Numbered from the stretch's first letter, positions 33,193 through 42,640 are shown. The stretch is DNA of 64,000 nt from Palsa-504 sp963800415 (GCA_963800415.1 CAWDBS010000036.1:32087-96086), one strand, 5' to 3'. Numbers and translations: made by a program. The notes: a model not told the origin generated them from the letters alone.

Positions 33193-34028
33193 TTGCCAGC
33201 GAGGTGTCCCCTGCCCGGCCCATTTGCCACCGCGACAGCTGTCCAGCCCGCTGCGGCCGGCCAGTGGTCGGCCTGCATCCAGCCGTCTCCTTCCCGCCCC
33301 CGTCGGGCTGGGACGATCGCGGGTAATGCCAACGGCGGCTACCTGCTCGCGGTGGCCGCTCGCGCCCTGGCCGACGCCACCGGGCGCCCGGACCCGTGAC
33401 GGTCACCGCGCACTACCTGTCGCCCGGCCAGCCGGGCAGCGTCCGCATCGCCGCCCAGGTCCTGAAGGAGGGAAGGCGCTTGGCCACCGGCACCGCGACG
33501 ATGTTCTCCGGTGCCCGCCCGCTGCTGGCCGTGCTGGGCACGTTCGGTGACCTGTCACAGGCCGAGGGTCCCGAGCTCGTCGAGGGCGCGCCCCCCGAGC
33601 TGCCCCCGCCAGGGCAGTGCGTCCGGCTGCATCCAGCCGTCTCCTTCCCGCCCCCGTTCATGGGCCGGGTCGATCTGCGGCTGCATCCCGACGACGCCGC
33701 CTTCGCCACCGGGCGCCAGTCCGGACAGCCGCTGATGCGGGGCTGGTTCCGGCTCCCCGGCGACGAGCCCGTCGACAGCATCGCTCTGCTGTGTGCGGTC
33801 GACGCCTTCCCGCCCACCGCCTTCAACGCCCGGCTGCCGGTCGCGTGGACGCCGACAGTGGAGCTCACCGCTCATGTCCGGGCCAGCCCGGCGCCCGGCT
33901 GGCTCCGTTGCCGCTTTTCGACCCGGTTCGTCACCGCTGGTTTCCTTGAGGAGGACGGCGAGGTCTGGGATAGCACAGGGCGCCTGGTTGGCCAGTCGCG
34001 TCAGCTCGCCCTCGTCCCCCGGAACTAA
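33193..34028 (+). pseudogene. Acyl-CoA thioesterase-like (double hot-dog) gene, broken by an insertion and a frameshift
   Basis: From 33396 to 34028 the frame encodes the bulk of a TesB/thioesterase-family protein: VTVTAHYLSPGQPG, V-R-I-A-A-Q-V-L-K-E-G-R, and the second half with MRGWFRLPGDEPVDSIALLCAVDAFPPTAF. The N-terminal part GNANGGYLLAVAARALADATGRPDP lies in another frame just upstream; one base separates them at about 33390. Before that, a short stretch (33281-33303) is a copy of sequence from 33635-33657 placed in the middle of the first strand. The gene carries at least two lesions and is probably dead. Confidence 0.8.
33273..33303 (+). repeat. 31-bp exact direct repeat, copy 1 (copy 2 at 33627-33657)
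   Basis: The same 31 bases occur at 33273-33303 and 33627-33657, 354 bp apart, both inside the thioesterase locus. Copy 2 fits the coding frame; copy 1 interrupts it. The first ten bases could be native to both places, so copy 1 looks like a templated insertion primed by short homology. Confidence 0.9.
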
Positions 34029-34105
34029 GACCCACCCGTCGGCCCCCGCGCGAAGTCCGGACAGGCCGTGCGGTCCTGCGGGCCTGGCGCACCGCCGGCG
34101 TGCGG

Positions 34106-34489
34106 CTAGTCCAGCGTGACGACGGTGGCGATCTGGTCCAGGCCGGAGACTCTCAGCAGGGTTTCGTTGATGGGGCCCGCTGTGCTGACCTGGATGGTGA
34201 GCCGGGCTTGCCGGGCGGCGATGAACAGTGCCCGGATGGTGGCGCTGTCGCAGTAGGTGACCGCGGTCATGTCGGCGGTGATGGCGCTGGAGGCGGCGGC
34301 AGCCTGGTCGAGGGCGGCCTGGAATTGCCCGACGTTGGTCAGATCGATGTCGCCGGCGGCGCGCACGATGGCGGGTTCATGTACGCCGGCAGCCAGGAAC
34401 TCGAACCGTGCCTGCGGGCTGCTGGCGGGGGCGCTGCTGCTCGCGGGACGGTGGTGAGCGGGGCCGGCTGGGCTGGCCTCGTTAGTCAT
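34106..34489 (-). CDS. STAS-domain anti-sigma factor antagonist
   Basis: 127 residues with a Pro/Ser/Ala-rich first 28, then a SpoIIAA-like STAS fold: PAIVRAAGDIDLTNVGQFQAAL, ITADMTAVTYCDSATIRALF, LTIQVSTAGPINETLLRVSGL. The phosphorylatable position is the Ser (or adjacent Thr) of YCDSATI. Such proteins bind RsbW-type kinases in the unphosphorylated state and release a sigma factor. The start overlaps the stop of the large kinase gene by 4 bases (ATGA), so the two are coupled and probably act together. Confidence 0.92.
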   Translation of the reverse strand: MTNEASPAGPAHHRPASSSAPASSPQARFEFLAAGVHEPAIVRAAGDIDLTNVGQFQAALDQAAAASSAITADMTAVTYCDSATIRALFIAARQARLTIQVSTAGPINETLLRVSGLDQIATVVTLD

Positions 34490-37400
34490 GGCTTCAGGTC
34501 CTTGGTCAAGGTCACCGTCGTCCCGTGCGCGGACGGATCGATCGCGACGTCATCCATGAGGGCGTGCATGAAAATGACCCCGTGGCCTCGGGTGCCCGGG
34601 GCGGGCTGCTCGCGGTCCGCAGGAGGAGACCGCCAGCTCCCGGTGTCCGCGACGGTCAGCTGGACCATGGTGTGGGCCGCGCGGGCGGTGAGGCTGATCT
34701 GGACTGGTGCCGCGTCGGCGGGGCGGCCGGCGCTGGCGTGTTCGACGGCGTTAGCTGCGGCCTCACCCGCCGCGATCATGATGTCGGTGGCTTCCCGGCT
34801 GCCGACGCCGGCTGCTGGCAGCCACTGCCGCAGCCTGGCCCGGAGCAAGGCCAGGCAGGAGGGGTCGTCTGCTGATACCTGGACGGTCAGCGGGGCAGGC
34901 GGGTGTCTGTAGATCAGGACGGCGACGTCGTCCTCGTCAGCCGCCGCCGGCGTCATGGCCGACATGACGTGGTCCGCAACGTCGTCCGGATGGTCCTGGG
35001 CGTGTTCGGCCACCGTGACCGCCGCGGCGTCGATCCCTTTGTCCAGCGGCTGGTTCCGCCGCTCGATGAGCCCGTCGGTGTACAGCATCAATGTCGCGCC
35101 GGGCGGCAGCGTGGCGGTCGCCTGGCTGCGCCGCCAGTCAGCGGGCAGCATGGCCAGCGGCAGGGACCGGGCCTGGTCGAGCAGGCGGTAATCTTCTCCG
35201 GCCGTGACGAGGATGGGCGGCGGGTGCCCGGCGCAGCTGTAGGTGACCGTCCCGGCCGCGGGATCAAGGATCGCGCAGAACACGGTGGTGCATTCCGCTC
35301 CCGGAATCCGGCTGGCGAAAGTGTCCAGGTCGGCGAGGGCCTCGGCCGGACCGGGAGCGCGGAGCAGGACGGCCTGGCTGGCGGAGCGGAGCTGGCCCAT
35401 GACCGCGGCGGCGGGCAGCCCGCGGCCCACGCAGTCACCGGCGACGACGCCGGTACGCTGTCCGGGCAGCGGAATCACGTCATACCAGTCGCCGCCGACT
35501 TCGAGCGGGGGAACCGCCGGGGTGTACCGTGCGGCGAATCCGTGCGGCAGCTCGGTAGGGGCGAGGATGGCATGCTGGAGGGTGAGTGCGACGGCGCGGG
35601 TCTGCTCGTAGTCCCTGGCTTTGGCGAGGACCTGGGCCAGGTGGCTGGTGAGGACCGAGAACAGTTCCCGCACTTCGGCGCTGACAAGCCGTCCGGCCGG
35701 GAATTCCGCTGCGATGGCCGATGAGCCTGTCCCGTCGAGCGGAGCGGCGAGCAGGCTGGTGCCCTCGTCGCCTGGCAGCACGGCGACCGAGGCGGCAGGC
35801 TGATGCCGGACGACGTCCAGCGTTCCCGTCACCGCGGCGGAGGCGCCCTGGCCTGGGGCGGGCCGGGGCCATCCGGTGACGGCGGGGTTGTCGTCGCTGG
35901 ACCATAGCGCGGCTGTCACCTGGCTGGCGTGTACCGCGGCGGCGATCTCGCGGGCGGCCGTGGTGAGCATCTCGGAGATCTCCCCGGCCGCGGCCAGCGC
36001 GGCGGCGAAGCCGGCCAGGGTGGCTTCGCGCTGCGCGGCCAGCCGTTCGGCGGTCACGTCCCGCGCGGTGCCGACGAACAGCCGGCCGCGCCCGTCCGGG
36101 CTGGGCAAGCTGGCCGAGCTGCATGCCAGCCAGATAGTGTGCCCGTCGTGGTGCCGTACCGGTATGGTGTACCGGCCGCCGCCGTGCCGCTTGTAGTCGT
36201 CGAACGCCTGGGCCGCCGCCGCCCACCCGTCAGGATCGGCGCCGGGGTCTGGAATCCAGGGGTGCGGCCAGCGGAACGGCAAGCCGTCCGGGCTGTAGCC
36301 CACCAGGACCAGGAAGGCCTGATTGGCCTCCAGGATGGTGCCTTCCTGATCGGTGAGGAAGAAGCCTTCCTGGAGGGAATCGATCAAGGTGCGGCGGAAC
36401 TGCGATTCGCGGTTCCGGAACCTGGCCAGCTCCACGCTGGCCCGCGCCCGGGCCAGCAGCTCGGCCGCGGAGAACGGCTTGACCAGGTAGTCGTCGGCGC
36501 CCGCCCGCAGGCCCTCGATGGACGCCTCCTGCCCGGCCCGCGCCGACAGCAGGAGCACCGGCACGGTTGCGGTGCGCGCGTCGGCGCGCAGGGCGCTCAC
36601 TAGGCCCAGGCCGTCCAGGCGGGGCATCATCACATCGCTGATCACCAGGTCGGGGGCGCCGGCGCGGACAGCGTCCAGGGCGGCCTGCCCGTTGGTGACC
36701 ATGGTGACCTCGTAGCCGGCGGAGCGCAGCAGCCGGGCCAGGTACTCGCGCATGTCGGCGTTGTCATCGGCGACCAGCACCCGCGCGGGCAGGGCGCGGC
36801 GCGCCTGTGCCGAGGGATCTGTGTCATTTCCAGGCGTGATCTCCTCATGCACGGGGCGCGCCCCCGTGCCGCCACCGTCCTGCGCGGTCCCGGGCAGCCA
36901 GCGCAAGGCTTCCTGGACGAACGGGTCAGCGCTGGCTGAGACTGTCGCCGCGTGGCCGGCCGGGACGAGGGCACCGGCGGGCAGGTGGGCGTGCCCGAAA
37001 GGCAGGCGGATGGTGAACGTGGTGCCCGCGCCCTCGGTGCTGGACGCGGTGATGGTGCCGCCGTGCAGCTGGACGAGTTCCTGGACCAGGGCCAGCCCGA
37101 TGCCGCTGCCCTCGTTGGAGCGGGAGCGGGTGTTCTCGATGCGGTGGAACCGCTCGAACAACCGCGGCATCTCGCGAGCGGGGACCCCGATGCCGGTGTC
37201 GGCGACCGTGACGACCGCCTGGCCGCCCTCGGCGCGCACGGCGATGTGGATGGAGCCGTCGAAGGTGAACTTCAGCGCGTTGCTGAGCAGGTTCAGCACC
37301 ACCTTCTCCCACATGCCGCGGTCGAGGTAGACCGGCTCGGGCAACGGGGGGCAGTCCACCTTGAAAGCCAGGCCGGCGCGGTCGACGGCGGAGCGGAAGA

Positions 37401-38721
37401 CGCTGGCCAGTTCGGCGGTCACCTGCGCGATGTCGGCCGGTTCGTAGCTCGCCTGCATACGCCCGGCCTCGATGCGGGAGAAATCCAGCAGCATGTTGAC
37501 CAGCTTGCCCAGGCGCAGCCCGTTGCGGCTGATGACCTCCAGCTCCTCGCGCACCTGAGGGCCGGCGTCGGCCAGCCGGCGCCGCAGCTCCTGCACCGGA
37601 CCCATGATCAGGGTCAGCGGGGTGCGGAACTCGTGGCTGATATTGGAGAAGAACGTGGTCTTGGCACGGTCCAGTTCGGCGAGCTCCTCCGCGCGGCGCT
37701 GCTGGTCCTGGTAGCTGCGTGCGCTCGCGATCCCCGCCGCGAGGTGCCCGGTTACGAGGCCGACGAACGCGCGGTAGCCCTCGTCCAAGGGCCGGTACCG
37801 GTTCAGGGCGGCCACCAGGAACCCGTACGGGGGGCCGCCGTGGCGGGCCAGCGGTGCTACCAGCGCCTGGACGGGCGGCTCACTCCACGCCCCGGCCGGC
37901 AGGACGGCGAACCGGGGGCTGACGAGGCTCACCAGCGCGGATTCACCCCGCAGCAGCGCCGCGACTGGCCACACCGGGTCCGGGTCCCCGGCCGCAAGCG
38001 TGGCCGGGGCGGCCGGGTGCCCGGCCGCGATGCCGGTGCTCCCCGCCAGCCGGGCGGCGGCGCCGTCGTCGTCGCCGAACAGGTAGGTCAGGGTGAAAGG
38101 CAGGTCCCGCCGGTTGCGGCCCAGCTGCCGTCCGGCGAAGTCGAGCGTCTCCTGCTCGGTGCGTACCACGCTCGGGTCAGAACCCAGATCGCGCAAGGTC
38201 GCCATCCGGCGCTCGCCGATCACGCGTTCGGTGTCCTCGCTGACCACGCACAGCATGCCGACCACGGTGCCTGCGTCGTCGCGCAGCGGACTGTAGGAGA
38301 AGGTGTGGTAGCTCTCCTCCGGGTAGCCGGACCGCTCCAGGAACAGCAGCAGCGCCTCGTCCCAGGTCGCCTTCCCCGTGGCCAGCACGGCGTCGATCCG
38401 CGGGCCAATGTCGTCCCAGATCTCCGCCCACACCTCGCTGGCAGGCCGGCCCAGCGCCCACGGGTACTTGCGGCCCAGGGTGTGGCGCCGGTACGCGGCG
38501 TTGCAGAAGAACGTCAGCTGCGCTCCCCAGGCCATCCACATCGAAAAGCGGGACGACAGCAGGATGTCCACCGCCGTCTGCAGGCTCTGCGGCCAGGACC
38601 CGGGCAGCCCGAGCGGGGTGGCAGCCCAGTCCACCGCGGCTAGGTCACGGCCGACCTCCTCATCGGCGGCGAACAACCCAGCCGCCCCCGACCCTGGCTC
38701 GGCATCTGCCGCGAGCGCCAC
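34486..38721 (-). CDS. Hybrid histidine kinase / response receiver / PAS / SpoIIE phosphatase / anti-sigma HATPase
   Basis: 1411 residues, apparently cytosolic. Domains in order, approximate: PAS-like N-terminus (20-190); GAF (190-340); HisKA with H in NISHEFRTPLT (about 365); HATPase_c with LNLLSNALKFT and DTGIGVPA (450-560); receiver with VLVADDNADMREYL and phosphoacceptor D in LVISDVMMPRLDG (640-760); PAS (775-895); GAF-like (905-1045); PP2C/SpoIIE phosphatase with GGDWYDVIPL and GDCVGRGL (1050-1265); and a second, RsbW-like HATPase with AAGEAAANAVEHA and GHGVIFMHAL (1270-1411). One protein thus holds both kinase types and a phosphatase of a partner-switch. GTG 38721 follows GGAGAGGAG. The STAS partner is directly downstream. 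Confidence 0.92.
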   Translation of the reverse strand: MALAADAEPGSGAAGLFAADEEVGRDLAAVDWAATPLGLPGSWPQSLQTAVDILLSSRFSMWMAWGAQLTFFCNAAYRRHTLGRKYPWALGRPASEVWAEIWDDIGPRIDAVLATGKATWDEALLLFLERSGYPEESYHTFSYSPLRDDAGTVVGMLCVVSEDTERVIGERRMATLRDLGSDPSVVRTEQETLDFAGRQLGRNRRDLPFTLTYLFGDDDGAAARLAGSTGIAAGHPAAPATLAAGDPDPVWPVAALLRGESALVSLVSPRFAVLPAGAWSEPPVQALVAPLARHGGPPYGFLVAALNRYRPLDEGYRAFVGLVTGHLAAGIASARSYQDQQRRAEELAELDRAKTTFFSNISHEFRTPLTLIMGPVQELRRRLADAGPQVREELEVISRNGLRLGKLVNMLLDFSRIEAGRMQASYEPADIAQVTAELASVFRSAVDRAGLAFKVDCPPLPEPVYLDRGMWEKVVLNLLSNALKFTFDGSIHIAVRAEGGQAVVTVADTGIGVPAREMPRLFERFHRIENTRSRSNEGSGIGLALVQELVQLHGGTITASSTEGAGTTFTIRLPFGHAHLPAGALVPAGHAATVSASADPFVQEALRWLPGTAQDGGGTGARPVHEEITPGNDTDPSAQARRALPARVLVADDNADMREYLARLLRSAGYEVTMVTNGQAALDAVRAGAPDLVISDVMMPRLDGLGLVSALRADARTATVPVLLLSARAGQEASIEGLRAGADDYLVKPFSAAELLARARASVELARFRNRESQFRRTLIDSLQEGFFLTDQEGTILEANQAFLVLVGYSPDGLPFRWPHPWIPDPGADPDGWAAAAQAFDDYKRHGGGRYTIPVRHHDGHTIWLACSSASLPSPDGRGRLFVGTARDVTAERLAAQREATLAGFAAALAAAGEISEMLTTAAREIAAAVHASQVTAALWSSDDNPAVTGWPRPAPGQGASAAVTGTLDVVRHQPAASVAVLPGDEGTSLLAAPLDGTGSSAIAAEFPAGRLVSAEVRELFSVLTSHLAQVLAKARDYEQTRAVALTLQHAILAPTELPHGFAARYTPAVPPLEVGGDWYDVIPLPGQRTGVVAGDCVGRGLPAAAVMGQLRSASQAVLLRAPGPAEALADLDTFASRIPGAECTTVFCAILDPAAGTVTYSCAGHPPPILVTAGEDYRLLDQARSLPLAMLPADWRRSQATATLPPGATLMLYTDGLIERRNQPLDKGIDAAAVTVAEHAQDHPDDVADHVMSAMTPAAADEDDVAVLIYRHPPAPLTVQVSADDPSCLALLRARLRQWLPAAGVGSREATDIMIAAGEAAANAVEHASAGRPADAAPVQISLTARAAHTMVQLTVADTGSWRSPPADREQPAPGTRGHGVIFMHALMDDVAIDPSAHGTTVTLTKDLKP

Positions 38722-39192
38722 CGGCTCTCCTCTCCTTCACGCCCCGGAACTCCGCTTACCCAGTACACCGCTCACCGGAGTGAAGAAGCGTAAACGTACG
38801 ATAACCTGCCTTTACCGGCGACGGTGCGGCAGAGCGGCAACCGCGGTAGCCCAGAGGTGCTGACCGGCACCCACCTGGGGCGGCCCGAGGTGGATCCGGC
38901 CGAGCCGGGATGCGTGGCCGGTTGTCAGGCTCGCTGCAACCATGCGCAGGCCGCGTCGAGAGTCTCGTGGAATGCCGGGGCAAAACCGCTGCGTCCAGCC
39001 GGTCAGCGTCTTAGACCGCGTGACTTACAGGTCAGCAGCACATGCGTATTCCGCGAGGAGCCAGAGTTCGGCGCTATCCTCTTGATCCTCTTGCGTCCGG
39101 GTGCCGCCGGGCCGCCGGGCCGCCGGGCCGCCGGCCGCCGGTCCGGCGGTAACTCCGGGACTTTGCACGCGAGGACCGGCGGCGTGAGTGGT
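38722..39192. other. Intergenic region with an octamer microsatellite
   Basis: Lies upstream of the large kinase and beyond the dehydrogenase 3' end. An AT-richer patch near 38780-38815 may hold the kinase promoter. The repeat at 39103 is listed separately. No gene recognised. Confidence 0.45.
39103..39141. repeat. Tandem octamer GCCGCCGG, 4 full copies plus partial
   Basis: GCCGCCGG repeats at 39103, 39111, 39119 and 39127, followed by CCGCCGG to 39141. It lies in non-coding sequence about 50 bases past the iron alcohol dehydrogenase stop and may vary in copy number. Confidence 0.9.
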
Positions 39193-40338
39193 TCACAGCG
39201 CCCGCTGGAGGATGGCTTCCAGGTCGCCGTGGCTCAGGGCGACGGGGTTTCCCCGCATACTGCTCGAGATCAGGGCCTTGGCGGCGATCTCATCGGCGTG
39301 CTGCGGCCGCAGGCCGAATGCGGCCAGGCCGGGTACGGCGAGCAGGGTGAGGGTCTGGCGGATCCAGGCCAGGGCCTCCTCGACGGCCGCGGCGGGCTCG
39401 CCGGTCAGCAGCCCGGCCGCCTGGGCGTAACGCTCCAGAGCGGGATGGCCGGGCGGCCCGGATCGCAGCGCCCTGACGTTCGCCTCCATGACGGGTGCCA
39501 GCAGCGCGGCACAGGCGATGCCGTGCGGGACGTCCGCCACGCCGCCGATGACGCCGGCCAGGCCGTGCACGGCGCCGAGTCTGGCGTTGGCCAGTGCCAT
39601 CCCGCCCAGCAGGCTGCAGATGGCCATGTCGGTCCGCGCGGCCAGGTCCTCGCCGTCGGCGTAAGCGGCTCGCAGGCCTGCGGCCGCGCGGCGCAGCCCC
39701 TCGCGGGCCAGCCCGTCGGTCAGCGGGGTGGCCTGGGGCGCGACCAGGGGTTCCAGGCACTGAGTAAGCGCATCGAGGCCGCTCGCGGCGGTGACCGGCG
39801 GCGGGCACGACACGGTGAGCTGCGGATCGACCAGCGCGACCCGCGGGATCATCAGCGGGCTGCGCAGGCTCGCTTTGAGGCGATGTTCCGGCGAGGCGAG
39901 CACGGCGTTGGCGGTAACCTCCGCTCCGGTGCCAGCCGTGGTGGGCACCGCGACGCACGGCACGGCGGGCCGGCTAATCGGCTGGCCGGCCCCGATGACC
40001 TCCAGGTAATCCAGCGGGTCACCGCCGTTGCCTAGCAACATGGCCACGGCCTTGCCGGTGTCGATGACGCTGCCGCCGCCGATCGCGACGATTATGTCAG
40101 CGCCGTGCTCGCGCGCGGCCGCGACGCCGGCGCGGGCTAGCCCGACCGTCGGCTCGGCGCCCACCTCCAGCACCGCGGCCGGCAACCCCAGGCCCTCGAG
40201 CAGGCCGGCGTGACGCGCCGGATTCGCGCCCGTGCACACCAGCACCCGGGAGCCGAGTCCCGCCAGGACGCCCGGCAGCTCCGCTAGCCGCCCGGCCCCG
40301 GCCATGATGCGGCCGGCCGTGGCGAACTCGAACTTCAC
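39193..40338 (-). CDS. Iron-containing alcohol dehydrogenase (group III)
   Basis: 381 residues. The NAD-binding motif GGGSVID (about 86-92) and VPTTAGTGAEVT are typical. Metal ligands are visible as D in SGLDALTQCLE (about 188), the His in GAVHGLAG and the His in VPHGIACA. Family members oxidise or reduce small alcohols/aldehydes or maleylacetate. A 4-base overlap with the ABM-like gene upstream indicates an operon. Substrate not readable. Confidence 0.93.
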   Translation of the reverse strand: MKFEFATAGRIMAGAGRLAELPGVLAGLGSRVLVCTGANPARHAGLLEGLGLPAAVLEVGAEPTVGLARAGVAAAREHGADIIVAIGGGSVIDTGKAVAMLLGNGGDPLDYLEVIGAGQPISRPAVPCVAVPTTAGTGAEVTANAVLASPEHRLKASLRSPLMIPRVALVDPQLTVSCPPPVTAASGLDALTQCLEPLVAPQATPLTDGLAREGLRRAAAGLRAAYADGEDLAARTDMAICSLLGGMALANARLGAVHGLAGVIGGVADVPHGIACAALLAPVMEANVRALRSGPPGHPALERYAQAAGLLTGEPAAAVEEALAWIRQTLTLLAVPGLAAFGLRPQHADEIAAKALISSSMRGNPVALSHGDLEAILQRAL

Positions 40339-40667
40339 GGCCGTCGCGGCGCGGCGGTGGCCCAGCCGCGGCTATCCGCCGGGAACACCACGGAGTACCG
40401 GACCGATTGCCGCGGCTCGGCCATCATCTCGGCGACCGCATCACGCCACGCCGCATAGTGCGGCGTCAGCTTGTGCGCCGCCGGCGCCTGCTCGTCCCGG
40501 TAGACCTCGGTCAACACCAGGTGCGCCGGGTCGGCCTGATCCTGGATCACGTCGAACCGCAGGACGCCCGGCTCGGCCAGCGACTCTCGCGCGTTGATCA
40601 GCGTCGCGGCCAGGAAATCCTCGACCCGCTCCGGGCGCACCCGGACATGAACATGAACGACCAGCAT
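40335..40667 (-). CDS. ABM-family monooxygenase, LsrG/quinol-monooxygenase-like
   Basis: 110 residues: MLVVHVHVRVRPERVEDFLAAT, NARESLAEPGVLRFDVIQD, HLVLTEVYRDEQAPAAHKLTPHYAAWRD. The R-F-D-V-x-Q and E-V-Y-x-D-x-x-A-x-x-x-H elements are those of the LsrG/YgiN group (small dimeric ABM proteins acting on quinols or phospho-DPD). Its stop overlaps the dehydrogenase start by 4 bases, so the two probably serve one pathway. Confidence 0.88.
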   Translation of the reverse strand: MLVVHVHVRVRPERVEDFLAATLINARESLAEPGVLRFDVIQDQADPAHLVLTEVYRDEQAPAAHKLTPHYAAWRDAVAEMMAEPRQSVRYSVVFPADSRGWATAAPRRP

Positions 40668-40889
40668 GCGTCCATCCTGCTACACGATGCCCATCCGGGA
40701 CCCGAACCCGGCATGCACACAGCTGCCTACTCTCACGTCCTCTTCGGGGTGTCTCCGATGTGGCTTTACGGGCCTGTGAGCTGCGTCGTGGACGAGGCGC
40801 CTCGTGGCGCATTACGGTTTGCGGGTGACGCCGCAGAATTCGTCGACCTCGGCGGGTTGCCCGGACCTGATCAGACCTCAAGCTTCCGG

Positions 40890-41694
40890 TCAGCCTGCCG
40901 GGGCGTTGCCGTGTGTCCTGGCAGCTTGCCAGGTAGCCGTGCGCGCTGCGATGTAGCGGTCGTAGTCCAACGGCGTCTGCTGGGTGGCCAGCAGCGGCGC
41001 GGAGTGCAGTTCGCTCAGCGGAACCTGCAGCTGCGATGTCAGCTGGGCGTTCGCCAGCTGGAGGTGCGACACTTCGGCCGCGGCCGGGTTGGCCCCGGTC
41101 GAGGTCGGCGCGGCCAGGTCGGCGGGCAGGTCGGTGGTCCTGGGGGCAGGCAGGCTTAGCACATCTCCGACGTCGGGCGCGGCGGCGTCCCTGTGGGTAA
41201 GCGGGGGCAGCCCCCAGCGGGTCTGGATGGTTTTCAGTACGGAGGTGTGATCCAGCGGTGTCGACCCCGGTGCCCGGAACACCGTGCCGGCCGGGATCAG
41301 CGGCGAGACCAGCACCGCCGGGACTCGCACCCCGAACCGGGTGAAGTCAAACCCGAACTCGCCAGGCGTGGCGTCCGGCGGGGTGGCGCCCGATGGCGGC
41401 GGCACGTGGTCGTAGAGGCCGCCGTGCTCGTCGTAGGTGATGAACAGCAGCGTCTGGTTCCAGCCCGGGCCGTTGCGGATGGCGGTGTAGACGTCCAGGA
41501 TGAGCTTCTCGCCGAGCGAGACGTCGTAGTTGGGGTGCTGGCTGTTGCCCGTCGATCCCCAGCTCGGCTCGAGGAACGAGTACTGGGGCAGCGTCCCGGC
41601 CGCGGCGTCGGACTGGAAATCGGCGAACAGCCCATGGCAGTGCCGCGGGCGGGAACATTCCCATGGTGGCCGAGGCGGTAGTGCCGGCCTGCAC
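40890..41694 (-). pseudogene. Phosphoesterase (phospholipase C/acid phosphatase-like) with internal deletion
   Basis: The 3' part (41640 to 40890) encodes the C-terminal half of an alkaline-phosphatase-superfamily phosphoesterase: FADFQSDAAAGTLPQYSFLEP, HPNYDV-LGEKLILDVYTAI, LLFITYDEHGGLYDHVPPP with metal-binding D and H, and RFGVRVPAVLVSPLI. Directly upstream in a different frame stands GTTASATMGMFPPAALP, the family segment that normally precedes the PVLSGLA helix about 90-100 residues earlier. The region between, including the [ST]-x-P-N-R substrate loop, is missing, and the N-terminal ENRSFDH catalytic segment is not found. It is a deletion derivative. Confidence 0.8.
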
Positions 41695-41885
41695 GCCGCG
41701 GCCGGAGCGCTGGTCGTAGGCGATGGCGTCGGCGATCGCTGGTTTCAGCCCTCCCCTGCTCTGGCCGCCACCGGGGCGGCGAACCGGAGCTTCCCCGGCC
41801 TCGGAACGCGCACCCCGGATAGGAGCCGCGCGGTGCGGAGCTTCTTATCACCGCAGGTCCTCCCGGTATCCCGTCGAAGGAAGAG

Positions 41886-42566
41886 TCAGGGGTCGGTGCG
41901 CCCGCTTCCGGTTGCCGGCGGAGCAAGCAGCTGGTCGATGAGGATGTCCTTCAGCCATTGTTCGTACCGGTCGGGGGGCCAGCCTCGGTCGCAGACGAGT
42001 AGCCGGTAGACGTCGGGGGACGTGAGTGCGTAGATGATGTCGTCAGCGTCGCGCCCGCGCAGCTTGGGCCGCAGGGCGCCGGCGCGAGCGAGGGAGCGTG
42101 CGATCTGCGCATGGCCGTGTTGCCGCTGTCGCATCAGCTCGGCGAGCAGCGCAGCGGCATCGGGATCGGAGCCCGCCGCGCTGACGAGGATCCTGTGAAG
42201 AGGCTCGGCCCGTGACATGACGCCGCGGACGATGCCGGCCAAACCGGACAGCTGGTTCGGGGGGTCTCGGTCCGCGAGCAGCGCATGGATGTGGGGCCGG
42301 TCCTGCAATGCGACGGCCTCGTCGTCACCGGCTATTGAGGCGTCGAGCAGGGCCTTGAGGATCCCGAGCTTCGAGGAAAACAGCCGGTACACCGTCGCAG
42401 GCGGGACGTCCGACAGGTCGCTGATGGTCTCGATCGTCGTTGCGGCGTAGCCGCGTTCGAGGAAAAGGGCCTGCGCGGCCCGGACGACGGCAGCGCGAGC
42501 CAGGCGGGTCCGTGCCTGGCCGCCCGTGCTGTCGTGCGAGCGGCGGCGCTCGGCATCGGTAGCCAT
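41886..42566 (-). CDS. TetR/AcrR family transcriptional regulator
   Basis: 226 residues. The N-terminal helix-turn-helix is RAAQALFLERGYAATTIETISDLSDVPPATVYRLFSSKLGIL (about 30-72), the classic TetR_N pattern. The C-terminal ligand domain is unassigned. It is divergent from the MMPL transporter; the palindrome GAGAGT-GCT-ACTCTC in the shared 74-bp gap is its probable operator. By analogy it would repress the pump until a ligand is bound. Confidence 0.93.
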   Translation of the reverse strand: MATDAERRRSHDSTGGQARTRLARAAVVRAAQALFLERGYAATTIETISDLSDVPPATVYRLFSSKLGILKALLDASIAGDDEAVALQDRPHIHALLADRDPPNQLSGLAGIVRGVMSRAEPLHRILVSAAGSDPDAAALLAELMRQRQHGHAQIARSLARAGALRPKLRGRDADDIIYALTSPDVYRLLVCDRGWPPDRYEQWLKDILIDQLLAPPATGSGRTDP

Positions 42567-42592
42567 GCTTATGAGACTACTACTCCCGAATT

Positions 42593-42607
42593 GAGAGTGC
42601 TACTCTC
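42593..42607. promoter_or_regulatory. Probable TetR operator
   Basis: GAGAGT-GCT-ACTCTC is a perfect 6-bp inverted repeat with a 3-nt centre. A direct repeat CTACTC[CT]CGAA[TC]T surrounds it (about 42579 and 42600). It is centred between the divergent TetR and MMPL starts. Confidence 0.7.
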
Positions 42608-42640
42608 GAACTTAGCACACTACTTATCGGAGGCACGCAG

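Noticed and set aside
36952..38643. 563-codon plus-strand frame.
   Set aside because: Antisense of the hybrid kinase HisKA/GAF region; Arg/Gly/Pro-rich without motifs.
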